Assembly: GCF_014192155.1 (NCBI RefSeq)
Contig: NZ_JACHXO010000001.1
Span: 956,069 to 1,020,068 of the forward strand
Origin: Roseateles terrae
Lineage (GTDB): Bacteria; Pseudomonadota; Gammaproteobacteria; Burkholderiales; Burkholderiaceae_C
Length of the DNA: 64,000 bases
Direction: 5' to 3'
In this document: positions 30,599-38,958 of the stretch, in pieces
Numbering within the stretch: the stretch's first letter is position 1
Layout: each line of letters opens with the position of its first letter
Notes under the pieces: model-generated
The model's database searches: none
What the model was told of the DNA's origin: nothing
What the model saw: the letters and a program-made list of their open reading frames with translations, nothing else
Made by a program: the position numbers and the translations under genes

Positions 30599-31288
30599 AT
30601 GACTGACACCCTCCACCCCGCGCCTGTGCGCATCGATTTCGTTTCCGACGTGGCCTGCCCCTGGTGCGCGGTCGGCCTCAAGTCCCTGGAGACCGCGCTG
30701 GCGCGTCTGCCGGAGGTGAAGGCGGACCTTCACTTCCAGCCCTTCGAGCTGAATCCGAAGATGCCGCCCGAAGGCGAGGACATCGAGGAACACCTGACCC
30801 GCAAGTACCGCTCCACCAACGAGCAGCGGCAGCAGATCCGCCAGCACCTGCGCGACCGGGGCGCCGCCGTGGGCTTCACCTTCACCGAAGGCGCCCGCAG
30901 CCGCATCTGGAACACCTTCGATGCGCACCGGCTGATCCATTGGGCCGGACTGCAGTCCGCCCAGGCGCAGCGGGACCTGAAACTCGCCCTGCTGACCGCC
31001 TATCACACCAGCGGCAAGAACCCGGGCGACCGGGAGGTGCTGCTGGACACCGTGGCGGGCATCGGCCTGGACCGGGCGGAAGCCGCACGCGTGTTTGACG
31101 GCGGCGACTTTGCGGACGATGTGCGGGAAGCGGAATCGCTGTGGCAGGACCGCGGCATCAGCTCGGTGCCGGCGGTGATCCTGAACGAAAAGTACCTGAT
31201 CTCGGGCGGCCAGCCGCCGGAGGCCTTCGAGCAGGCGCTGCGTCAGGTGATGCAGGAGATGGCCGAAGAAGGCTCAACCCAAGCCTGA
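30599..31288 (+). CDS. DsbA family oxidoreductase (FrnE-like)
   Basis: Thioredoxin-fold protein of 229 aa with a CPWC active site (C20, C23) in DVACPWCAVGLKSLE, and the cis-Pro region GISSVPAVILNEKY. It lacks a signal peptide, so it belongs with cytoplasmic FrnE-like members (2-hydroxychromene-2-carboxylate isomerase relatives) rather than periplasmic DsbA. It is separated from rdgC by a strong terminator. Confidence 0.9.
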   Translation: MTDTLHPAPVRIDFVSDVACPWCAVGLKSLETALARLPEVKADLHFQPFELNPKMPPEGEDIEEHLTRKYRSTNEQRQQIRQHLRDRGAAVGFTFTEGARSRIWNTFDAHRLIHWAGLQSAQAQRDLKLALLTAYHTSGKNPGDREVLLDTVAGIGLDRAEAARVFDGGDFADDVREAESLWQDRGISSVPAVILNEKYLISGGQPPEAFEQALRQVMQEMAEEGSTQA

Positions 31289-31360
31289 CCGTGACGCAAG
31301 GGGGATGATCCGCCTGCGGGGGTCTGCCCAGACCTGAGACAATACACGGACGTTTCGCCG

Positions 31361-31395
31361 GGGCCCACGCTGTCCGCGTGGGCCCTTTTGTTTTT
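31361..31395 (+). terminator. strong terminator hairpin just upstream of rdgC
   Basis: Perfect 10-bp stem GGGCCCACGC / GCGTGGGCCC with loop TGTCC, followed by TTTTGTTTTT. It lies 72 bp after the DsbA-like stop and 20 bp before the rdgC ATG. Confidence 0.9.
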
Positions 31396-31415
31396 GTGCA
31401 TCTGTAGTTCCGTCC

Positions 31416-32441
31416 ATGTTCAAGAACCTGATCATTTATCGCATCGCCAATGACTGGCAGCCCAACGCCGAGAAGCTGGAAGACGCGCTGGAGGAGGAAC
31501 GCTTCACGCCCTGCGGCGCCACGCAGGCGCTGTCGGCTGGCTGGGTGCCGCCGCGCGGCGAGCCCGGCGCCCGTCTGCTGGAAGAAATCGAGGACCACTG
31601 GCTGCTGAGCCTGCGCCTGGAAAAGCGTGTGCTGCCCGGTTCGGTGGTGCGCGAGCATGTGGAAGAGCTGGCCGAGAAGATCGAGCAGGAAACCGGCCGC
31701 CGCCCCGGCAAGAAGCAGCAGCGCGACATGAAGGAGCAGGTGGAGCTGGAACTGCTGCCGCGCGCCTTCACGCTGCAATCGCATCTGCGGGTGTGGATCT
31801 CGCCGAAGCAGCATCTGTTGATGGTGGACGCTGGCTCCATCGGCAAGGCGGACGAGCTGATCACGCTGCTGGTGAAGGCCGACAGCTCAATCAACCTGCA
31901 CCTGCTGCAAAGCGCTGAATCGCCGGCGGCCTGCATGGCGGCATGGCTGATGGACGGAATGCCGCCCAAGGACTTCGTGATCGACCGTGACTGCGAACTC
32001 AAGGCGGCGGACGAGATGAAGGCGGCCGTGCGTTATGCGCGGCACAACCTGGACACCGATGAGGTCAAGGCCCATCTGACCAGCGGCAAGATGCCGACGC
32101 GCCTGGCGCTGACGTGGAAGGAACGGGTGTCTTTCACCCTGACCGACACGCTGCAGGTCAAGGGCATCAAGTTCCTGGACATCGTGTTTGACGGCCGTGA
32201 CAAGCCGGCGAAGGACGAAGCCTTTGATGTGGATGCGGCGCTGGCCACGGGCGAACTGAGCCAGCTGATCCCGGATCTGGTGGAAGGCCTGGGCGGGGAG
32301 CTGGACTTCATCGGGCAGTCGGCCAAGATTGCGGCGGAGCATGCGCCGAAGTCAGCGGCGGATGGTGCTGAGGGCGTTGCCGAGCACCGCACGCCCGCCA
32401 TGGACGCGGATCTGGCGACGGAAGCGGCGCCTTGGGATTGA
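31416..32441 (+). CDS. rdgC: recombination-associated protein RdgC
   Basis: Ring-shaped nucleoid protein that binds double-stranded DNA and restrains RecA. The 341 aa sequence begins with the family start MFKNLIIYRI and has the SAGWVPPRG and RVLPGSVVREHVEE segments. The C-terminal 40 residues are a less conserved acidic/Ala-rich tail, making it somewhat longer than the usual 300 or so. It is bounded by terminators on both sides, so it is probably a single-gene transcript. Confidence 0.93.
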   Translation: MFKNLIIYRIANDWQPNAEKLEDALEEERFTPCGATQALSAGWVPPRGEPGARLLEEIEDHWLLSLRLEKRVLPGSVVREHVEELAEKIEQETGRRPGKKQQRDMKEQVELELLPRAFTLQSHLRVWISPKQHLLMVDAGSIGKADELITLLVKADSSINLHLLQSAESPAACMAAWLMDGMPPKDFVIDRDCELKAADEMKAAVRYARHNLDTDEVKAHLTSGKMPTRLALTWKERVSFTLTDTLQVKGIKFLDIVFDGRDKPAKDEAFDVDAALATGELSQLIPDLVEGLGGELDFIGQSAKIAAEHAPKSAADGAEGVAEHRTPAMDADLATEAAPWD

Positions 32442-32480
32442 GCGGCTGACGCCGTGTAGCTGCGGTGATCGGAAGAGACG

Positions 32481-32507
32481 ACGGGGCCCGAAGGCCCCGT
32501 TTTTTTC
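32481..32507 (+). terminator. rho-independent terminator after rdgC
   Basis: Stem ACGGGGCC / GGCCCCGT around CGAA, followed by a run of T residues. It lies 40 bp after rdgC. A short gap then precedes the convergent gene at 32520. Confidence 0.9.
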
Positions 32508-32519
32508 AGCCAAGCCGAT

Positions 32520-32942
32520 TCAAGGCTCGACGATCTGCGCCTCGTCGCTGGGATACACCGACACAGCGACCGCCACCCTGGCCTCGGCGGCGAGCTTGAG
32601 CAGCTCGACGGGAAAGGTGAACGAGGCCCACCCTGGCGGGTGAATCGCCACGCCAAAATCAAGCAACACCTCCTCGACGCCGGGGAACGACGAAAGGCGC
32701 TGAATCGCCTCGAGGTTAGCCGCCAGAAACTGCACCGCATCGCTCAGTTGCTGCGTGACTTCGTCGAAGTCGGCGGCACTCGCGATGACGCGAATGCCCG
32801 AGGAAGACATCCGCGCTTCCTGTGCGCTCCCGCGAAACTTCTTCTCGCCGCGGCGCCAGCTTGAATGAATCACGAGCGGGGATGCCGCGACGAAGTCGTC
32901 CACGTCGAAGGCGACCCCGCTGGCTCGGAGCATGCAGGTCAT
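32520..32942 (-). CDS. conserved hypothetical protein
   Basis: Uncharacterised 140 aa protein. The start (MTCMLRASGVAFDVDDFV) and the WRRGEKKFRGSA segment suggest a compact alpha/beta protein of a kind often seen near immunity-type genes, but I cannot name the family with confidence. The rest (FPGVEEVLLDFGVAIH; LLKLAAEARVAVAVSVYP) is regular alternation of strands and helices. It lies 14 bp downstream of dusA on the same strand, so it is probably co-transcribed. Confidence 0.7.
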   Translation of the reverse strand: MTCMLRASGVAFDVDDFVAASPLVIHSSWRRGEKKFRGSAQEARMSSSGIRVIASAADFDEVTQQLSDAVQFLAANLEAIQRLSSFPGVEEVLLDFGVAIHPPGWASFTFPVELLKLAAEARVAVAVSVYPSDEAQIVEP

Positions 32943-32956
32943 GGCGTCGCGCCCGC

Positions 32957-34003
32957 TTACAGCGCCTGAAACGCCGGATGCTGCCGCGCAATCTCCGCAG
33001 CGGTCTCACGCGCCTCGGTCGCCTGACGGGCCACCTCACGCACCGGCAACTGCTTCAGCCGGTGGTCCGACCACACCTGGCGCCAGCGCCGCGCGCCCGG
33101 CAGGCCGTTCCACAGTCCCAGCGCATGTCGCATCGCCTGCGACCACGGGCGGCCTTGCGCCACTTGCTGTTCCAGATAGACCAGCCACTGCGCTTCCACT
33201 TCCTCGCGGGTCTGTACCGGCGCAGCCTGTGCACCAAAGAAGCGCTGATCCCAAGCGGCCATCTGCCACGGCTCGTGATAGGCCTGACGACCCACCATCA
33301 CGCCATCCACATGCGCCAATTGCTCTTCAATCTGATCGTCGGTCTTGATGCCGCCATTGATGGCAATCGTCAGCGCGGGGAACTCCTGCTTCAGCCGGTG
33401 CACCAGTTCATAACGCAGCGGCGGAATGTCGCGGTTTTCCTTGGGCGACAGGCCCTGGAGCCAGGCATTGCGGGCGTGCACGATGAAGACCTCGCAGCCG
33501 GCGTCGGCGATGGTGCCTACGAAGTCCCGGACGAAGTCGTAGCTCTCGATCTTGTCGATGCCAATGCGGTGCTTGACCGTCACCGGGATGCTCACCGCAT
33601 CCTTCATCGCCTTGACGCCATCAGCCACCAGATTCGGCTCGGCCATCAGGCAGGCCCCGAAGGCGCCGCGCTGCACCCGCTCACTGGGGCAGCCGCAGTT
33701 CAGATTGACCTCGTCATAGCCCCATTGCTGGGCCAGTTTGGCGCACGCCGCCAGGTCGGCCGGCTCGGAACCGCCGAGCTGCAGGGCGACCGGGTGCTCC
33801 TGCTCGCTGAAGTCCAGATGCCGCGGCTGGTCGCCGTGCAGCAGCGCGCCGGTGGTCACCATCTCGGTGTAGAGCAGCGTGTGGCGCGTCAGCAGCCGGT
33901 GGAAGTAGCGGCAATGGCGGTCGGTCCAATCGAGCATGGGAGCGACCGACAAACGCCAGGGAGACAGCCCACCGACGCGGGCTTGCGTGACTTCTACATT
34001 CAT
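32957..34003 (-). CDS. dusA: tRNA-dihydrouridine(20/20a) synthase DusA
   Basis: FMN-dependent reduction of uridine 20/20a in the tRNA D-loop. The 348 aa TIM-barrel protein has the family start LSVAPMLDWTDRHCRYF, the active-site Cys105 in NLNCGCPSERVQ, the VKHRIGID stretch with the catalytic region, and INGGIKTDDQI for flavin binding. The DusA subtype is indicated by the LSVAPMLDWTD pattern. Confidence 0.95.
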   Translation of the reverse strand: MNVEVTQARVGGLSPWRLSVAPMLDWTDRHCRYFHRLLTRHTLLYTEMVTTGALLHGDQPRHLDFSEQEHPVALQLGGSEPADLAACAKLAQQWGYDEVNLNCGCPSERVQRGAFGACLMAEPNLVADGVKAMKDAVSIPVTVKHRIGIDKIESYDFVRDFVGTIADAGCEVFIVHARNAWLQGLSPKENRDIPPLRYELVHRLKQEFPALTIAINGGIKTDDQIEEQLAHVDGVMVGRQAYHEPWQMAAWDQRFFGAQAAPVQTREEVEAQWLVYLEQQVAQGRPWSQAMRHALGLWNGLPGARRWRQVWSDHRLKQLPVREVARQATEARETAAEIARQHPAFQAL

Positions 34004-34096
34004 GAGAATCCAATGCGCCGGACGATGGCTGTCCGGCGTGACGGGCCCGGCGCCAGGTGGGCCAGGCGGAATGCCCGATTTTCGCTGAATCCAGAC

Positions 34097-34828
34097 TCAA
34101 CGCCCGATCCGGTAGTCCCGCCGCCGCTCAAACTCCCGATATTGATCAGACACTTCCGCGTTAGCGTAGTTCCCAGCTACAGCATGGTCCGGGCCCTGGC
34201 CGTCGAGGCCAGGCAACCCGTTCAGCATCCCGCCCCAGACTTGCCGGTGCAATCCTTCACCTACAAATGGCAGGAGATAGTTGTCCAGGATGCCTTTGCC
34301 CGGCGTCGCGATCTCATCGCTCAACGCAGTGAGGTACGCAGACTTGCTGGTCCGATGCCATTCGATGCAAAAGCCGGCACGGTGACACAGCTCGGTGTGA
34401 ACCACCAGCATCGTGCGGCCATTGCCATCGAGAAACGGATGCCCATAAGCGAACAGACCCGTGACCTCGCCGGGACGCTGCCGCATCAAGCGCCTGTCGT
34501 TTCCGATCCGCAGACCTTCCTGTACCGCGAGCCTGGCGTGAGCCGGATGGCAAAACCAGGTTCCCGCTTTTGTCACTGCAATGTCGGGCGCTGTGGTCGC
34601 GCGATCTTCGCCGGCCCATGGATAAAAGCCCTCGAAGAGAATGCGGTGGACGGCAAGAAAGTCTTCGTAGCGCAAGGCACCTCGCCGTCTTGAAAGATGG
34701 GTAATGGCCTCCTCCAGGCTGGCTCGAAACATCTGGTGCTCAAGCTCCTGGACGATCTTCGAATCCTTCTCTGCAAACCTGTTCCGAAGATAGCCGGCCG
34801 TTGCAAAGTCTCTGAACGGATCAAACAC
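34097..34828 (-). CDS. Fic family protein
   Basis: Probable AMP-transferase (FIC fold) of 243 aa. The catalytic motif HPFLDGNGR is at 130-138. A beta-hairpin flap region precedes it (TKAGTWFCHP). The inhibitory motif (S/T)xxxE(G/N) that self-restrains Fic enzymes is not found in this protein. Its start overlaps the end of the DUF6088 gene by 8 bp, so the two are translated together; such pairs can act as toxin-antitoxin modules. Target unknown. Confidence 0.88.
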   Translation of the reverse strand: MFDPFRDFATAGYLRNRFAEKDSKIVQELEHQMFRASLEEAITHLSRRRGALRYEDFLAVHRILFEGFYPWAGEDRATTAPDIAVTKAGTWFCHPAHARLAVQEGLRIGNDRRLMRQRPGEVTGLFAYGHPFLDGNGRTMLVVHTELCHRAGFCIEWHRTSKSAYLTALSDEIATPGKGILDNYLLPFVGEGLHRQVWGGMLNGLPGLDGQGPDHAVAGNYANAEVSDQYREFERRRDYRIGR

Positions 34829-35486
34829 CCTGCTTGCGCTCTCGTAGGTAATTGACCAGCAGACTGGCCATGTCAGCCTTGCTCAGTTTGCCCGCACGCT
34901 TCAAAGCGACCAACAAATCCTGCACCGGACCCGAACGCACTTCATCACCGGCCAGACGGGTGATGGTCTCGGCCCAATGGTCCGCCGGAGTCGCCTTGTA
35001 GTCCACCCCATGACGTCTGGCGAGCGAGCGGACATAAGTTTCGACATTGGCAGTCGGCCATGCCACTGGCTCTGCGGGATGCCCTTGAACTGGCTGGGCG
35101 CCACGACGACTGCGATTGTTGATGTAGCGGACCGGTTGCTCACCCAGCGACAGCTTGCGGGACATCCGCCGCTCGCCGGTATCCAGCACGACCGTGCCAT
35201 CCGCGGCGTCAGTCACTTGCGCATTGAGTTTGCGAGCCACTTCATGCCCCAAGGTCTGGCTGTCCACCACCGGCACCACCTCTCTCGTGGCTTCATCCCG
35301 ATGCGCTTTGGCATAGACGCCGAGCCCCAGGCGGATGAGTTCACCGTCCTGCTGAAGCGCTCGCAGCGCTTCAGACACTTGCGATGGACTCCCCAGCGGG
35401 GCGAGGTCGGAACGCAGCACGACCGGACCCGAACGCCGCCGGATGGACTGGCGCATGCGGTCGGTGAGCTTCATCTTCGAACCCAT
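34821..35486 (-). CDS. DUF6088 family protein (AbiEi-like winged helix)
   Basis: 221 aa protein of the DUF6088 family with an N-terminal winged-helix region (RRRSGPVVLRSDLAPLGSP; ALRALQQDGELIRLGLGVYAK), as in AbiEi-type antitoxins. A second ATG lies at 35474, four codons on. It is upstream of fic and overlaps it by 8 bp. It has no canonical Fic-inhibitory motif (nearest is S-QVS-E-A), so if it is the antitoxin it may act as a repressor or by another contact. Role is inferred from the pair. Confidence 0.8.
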   Translation of the reverse strand: MGSKMKLTDRMRQSIRRRSGPVVLRSDLAPLGSPSQVSEALRALQQDGELIRLGLGVYAKAHRDEATREVVPVVDSQTLGHEVARKLNAQVTDAADGTVVLDTGERRMSRKLSLGEQPVRYINNRSRRGAQPVQGHPAEPVAWPTANVETYVRSLARRHGVDYKATPADHWAETITRLAGDEVRSGPVQDLLVALKRAGKLSKADMASLLVNYLRERKQGV

Positions 35487-35576
35487 TTCCGCATCGTATC
35501 AGCATCAGGCCGCAAAGTCAGAAAACCCCAATGACATCAAATGGTTGCGTGTGCAAATCATGCCGGTCAAGAGTGA

Positions 35577-35957
35577 TCACCCCGCACAAATCTGCATCAC
35601 TCTCGCCCACTCTTCCCGCGTGCGGGAGGTCCACAAGCGGATGCGCAGTCGCTGAAAGAGGCTTCTGGGCGGCGCCCCGCGCAGCCGATGCCGCTCGATC
35701 GCGCTCATCAGCCACTCCTCCTCAAATCCATCCCACACACCGCCCGGCACCGCCCACAAGTTCCGCCAGCAGGCCGGCGCCACTTCGGTCTCATAGATCC
35801 GCTGCAGCTCCGCCGGCGGCAGCCCCGTCGACTTCAGCACCCGCGCCAAGGCAGCCAGATCCCCCTTGGCCAGTTCCGTATCCAGGAACAGGCATGAAAT
35901 CGCCACCTGCGCCTCACGAATTGCAGCCGTCCGCTGCTCCACCTCATTCAGGGACAT
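35577..35957 (-). CDS. small hypothetical protein (DUF7079-like)
   Basis: 126 aa helical protein with the pattern AISCLFLDTELAKGDL, then YETEVAPACWRNL and WDGFEEEWL, resembling small uncharacterised proteins annotated DUF7079; that link is from memory and only moderate. It has no signal peptide or membrane segment. It stands alone between the Fic/DUF6088 pair and the TonB receptor. Function unknown. Confidence 0.6.
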   Translation of the reverse strand: MSLNEVEQRTAAIREAQVAISCLFLDTELAKGDLAALARVLKSTGLPPAELQRIYETEVAPACWRNLWAVPGGVWDGFEEEWLMSAIERHRLRGAPPRSLFQRLRIRLWTSRTREEWARVMQICAG

Positions 35958-36027
35958 CGTCCCATCCCCCTTCTGTCAGCAAACGTACACCAGTTGTTTC
36001 CACGCGACTGACCGTATGTCTCCCAGT

Positions 36028-36055
36028 TTGCTGGAAGGTCACGCCTTTCTAGACT
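36028..36055 (+). promoter_or_regulatory. putative promoter of the TonB-receptor gene
   Basis: TTGCTG (36028-36033) and TAGACT (36050-36055) at 16 bp spacing, 38 bp before the ATG at 36094. Both are partial sigma-70 matches. Confidence 0.4.
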
Positions 36056-36093
36056 GAGTCCCATGCCTCAGAGGCTTCGCAGGGAAGAATGAC

Positions 36094-38928
36094 ATGAACA
36101 ACATCACGACGCGCGCGAACGGCTCGCAGCGTACCCCGTCCTGGGCCCACTTCCGCCGCCCAGCGCCCCATCGTCTCGCCGCGTCACTGGGCCTGACCGT
36201 CACCCTCTCCTTGCTAACGCCCCTGGCCGTCCTGGCGCAGGCCACCGCTGCCGATCCTGATGCACCGCCGCGCAAGCTCGAACGGGTCGAGGTGACCGGC
36301 TCGGCCATCAAGCGCATCGCCGATCAAGGCGCCCTGCCCGTCCAGGTGCTGACCCGTCAGGACATCACCAAGGCCGGCGTCACCACCGCTGCCGAGCTGC
36401 TGGCCACGGTCTCCGCCGCCAGCAAGGGCCTGACCGACGGCGTGAGCATCGGCACCGGCGGCTTCAAGGACCAGATGGGCATGAACTCGGCCAACCTGCG
36501 CGGCCTGGGCACCTCTTCCACCCTGGTGCTGCTCAACGGACGCCGCATGGCCAACTTCGCCTCCCCGGGCGACGACCAGGGCGTGGACCTGAACAACATC
36601 CCCGCCGCCGCCATCGAACGCGTGGAAGTGCTGCTGGACGGCGCCTCCGCACTCTACGGCACGGACGCCATCGGCGGTGTCGTCAACTTCATCACCCGCA
36701 AGGACTTCCAGGGCGTGCAACTGGATGCCTACGGCGGCTTCTCCGGCGAAGGCGGCGCGGGCAAGCGCACCGGCACCGTCTCCGCCGGTTATGGCGACGT
36801 CGGCGCGAACGGCTTCAACCTGTTCGGTGTGCTCGACTTCCAGCGCACCGACGCGCTGCGCACCTCGCAGCGGGACTTCATCGGCGACCTGAAGATTCCG
36901 GAGCGCCTGCCCCATCTGCTCTCCGGCGTGACCTACCCCGGCAACATCCGCCTGAGCGGCGACCAGCGCGACTATCTCCAGTCCGTCGGCTTTGCCATCA
37001 ACGGCAAACCCATCGTCAACCGCACCATCAACCTCAGCGCCCCCACCTGCCAGCCGCCGCACACCCTGTATCTGCCCGGTGGCGTGGGCGGCGAAGACGC
37101 CTGCACCTACGACTACATGCGGGATCTGGAGCTCTATCCGAAGACCGAAAAAACCGGCTTCCTCGGGCGCGGCGTCTTCAAGATCAACGACAACCACCAA
37201 GCCTTTGTCGAATACGCCTACAGCCGCGCGCGCAGCTGGTACGTCGGCACCAGCAACCGCATCGATGCCGAGCTGGACGTCGACAAGATCCCCGCCCTGG
37301 CCGCCACCGGCCTGGGGGACGCGCTGCCGGACGACCGCACCATCGAAGTCCGCACTCGGATGATCGAGGCCGGCAACCGCGCCAGTCAGCTGACCAGCAC
37401 CGGCACCCGGGTGGTCGTCGGCATGACCGGCACGGTGGCTGGCTGGGACTACGACTGGGGCTACAACCACAGCGTCAACCGCGTCTCCGACCGGGACGTG
37501 CGAGGCTACTTCCCCGAAGACCAGACCCTGCAGGCCTTCGCCGACGGACTGTTGAACCCCTTCGGCCCGTCCAGCGCCGAAGGCCTGGCGCTGCTGAAGT
37601 CGATCAACATCGATCAGGAAGTCCGTCGCGCCCGCGGCGTGATGGATTCGCTGGATGCCAAGATCACCCGGTCCCTGACGAGACTGGAAGGCGGCGATCT
37701 GGCCATTGCGCTGGGCGGCGAATTCCGCCGTGAGCGCTCCGCATCGTCCGCCAGCGACCTGCTGATGTCGGACAACATCCTGGGCGACAGCTCCCCCGGC
37801 GACTCGCAGTTCACCAACAATTCCCGAAAGGTCTGGGCGGCCTACGGAGAACTGCTGGCGCCCTTTGCCAAGGGCTGGGAGGCGCAGTTCTCGCTGCGTC
37901 ACGACCGCTACCAGCGCATCGGCGCCACCACCAATCCCAAGCTCGGTCTGCGCTGGGCCCCGGCGCCCGACCTGACCCTGCGTGCCTCCGTCGGCACCGG
38001 CTTTCGCGCGCCGTCGATGGACGACCTCTACCGTCCCACCAAGGTCACGTTCACGTCCATCCTGCCGGACCCCGTCTGCATGGCCGAAAACGACAACGAC
38101 CTCAGCTTCTGCGCGGACGCCTGGGAGACGCACACCTTCTCCAATCCGAAGCTCAAGCCGGAGAAATCGCGCCAGTTCAGCCTCGGCGTGCTGACCGATC
38201 CTTCGCCCTACCTCAGCCTGGGCGTGGATTACTGGAACATCCAGAAGCGCAACCTGATCAGCACCATCGGCGACGACGTCATCCTGTCCAACCTGGACAA
38301 ATACGAGCCGCTGGTGCACCGCTACAACGAGGATGAAGGCCTGGCCGGCTGCGACTACGACCCCACTGACTCCAGCATCTGCTTCATCGAGCTGCGCAAG
38401 GAAAATCGCGGCCGCGAGAAGACCTCGGGCCTGGACCTGACGATGCAGCTGCGCTCCGGCGCCACCGACTGGGGCCGCTTCTCCGCGAAGCTGGTGGGCA
38501 CCTGGACCCTCAGCTCCAAGCGCCAGACCGGGGACGGCGACGCCTACATCAGCAACCTCGGCCGCTTTGTCACCGACGGCGTGGTGCAGCGCTGGCGGCA
38601 TCGACTGAATCTGGACTGGTCGCGCGGCGACTGGAGCCTGAACCTGGCCAACACCTTCTACAGCGGCTATACCGACCAGAACTCGGCCATCGATACCGAC
38701 ACCGGCACGGTGGTGGCCAAGAACAAGGTCAAGGCCTATTCGCTGTGGGATCTCTCGGGCGGCTGGGAGGCGACGAAGGCGCTGTCCTTGCGGGCAGGCG
38801 TGAAGAACCTGTTCGACACCGCGCCACCTTTCTCCAACCAGGCGTATTTCTTCATCTCCGGCTACGACCCGAGCTACACCGATCCGCGTGGACGCTTCTT
38901 CTATCTGAGCGGCAGCTACCGGTTCTGA
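36094..38928 (+). CDS. TonB-dependent receptor
   Basis: Outer-membrane beta-barrel receptor of 944 aa for energy-coupled uptake. It has an N-terminal signal region (to about AQA, residue 50), a plug domain with RVEVTGSAIKRI as a TonB-box-like start, NLRGLGTSSTLVLLNGRRM and VEVLLDGASALYGTDAIGG, and a C-terminal barrel ending in aromatic F. It resembles receptors for carbohydrate- or peptide-like substrates more than siderophore receptors, but the ligand is not readable. No inner-membrane partner is adjacent. It is convergent with the MocR gene (30 bp), so no operon link to the dcs-like cluster is visible. Confidence 0.92.
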   Translation: MNNITTRANGSQRTPSWAHFRRPAPHRLAASLGLTVTLSLLTPLAVLAQATAADPDAPPRKLERVEVTGSAIKRIADQGALPVQVLTRQDITKAGVTTAAELLATVSAASKGLTDGVSIGTGGFKDQMGMNSANLRGLGTSSTLVLLNGRRMANFASPGDDQGVDLNNIPAAAIERVEVLLDGASALYGTDAIGGVVNFITRKDFQGVQLDAYGGFSGEGGAGKRTGTVSAGYGDVGANGFNLFGVLDFQRTDALRTSQRDFIGDLKIPERLPHLLSGVTYPGNIRLSGDQRDYLQSVGFAINGKPIVNRTINLSAPTCQPPHTLYLPGGVGGEDACTYDYMRDLELYPKTEKTGFLGRGVFKINDNHQAFVEYAYSRARSWYVGTSNRIDAELDVDKIPALAATGLGDALPDDRTIEVRTRMIEAGNRASQLTSTGTRVVVGMTGTVAGWDYDWGYNHSVNRVSDRDVRGYFPEDQTLQAFADGLLNPFGPSSAEGLALLKSINIDQEVRRARGVMDSLDAKITRSLTRLEGGDLAIALGGEFRRERSASSASDLLMSDNILGDSSPGDSQFTNNSRKVWAAYGELLAPFAKGWEAQFSLRHDRYQRIGATTNPKLGLRWAPAPDLTLRASVGTGFRAPSMDDLYRPTKVTFTSILPDPVCMAENDNDLSFCADAWETHTFSNPKLKPEKSRQFSLGVLTDPSPYLSLGVDYWNIQKRNLISTIGDDVILSNLDKYEPLVHRYNEDEGLAGCDYDPTDSSICFIELRKENRGREKTSGLDLTMQLRSGATDWGRFSAKLVGTWTLSSKRQTGDGDAYISNLGRFVTDGVVQRWRHRLNLDWSRGDWSLNLANTFYSGYTDQNSAIDTDTGTVVAKNKVKAYSLWDLSGGWEATKALSLRAGVKNLFDTAPPFSNQAYFFISGYDPSYTDPRGRFFYLSGSYRF

Positions 38929-38958
38929 GCACGGCGCCCCCCGGCGCAGGTCCGGTCT

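Noticed and set aside
36214-38601. 795-codon open frame opposite the TonB receptor
   Set aside because: Antisense shadow; the plus strand has a complete plug and barrel with signal peptide.
36094-38928. TonB receptor considered as part of the cycloserine-type cluster
   Set aside because: It is convergent with the MocR gene, has its own upstream region, and no step of the pathway needs an outer-membrane receptor; linkage alone is too weak.
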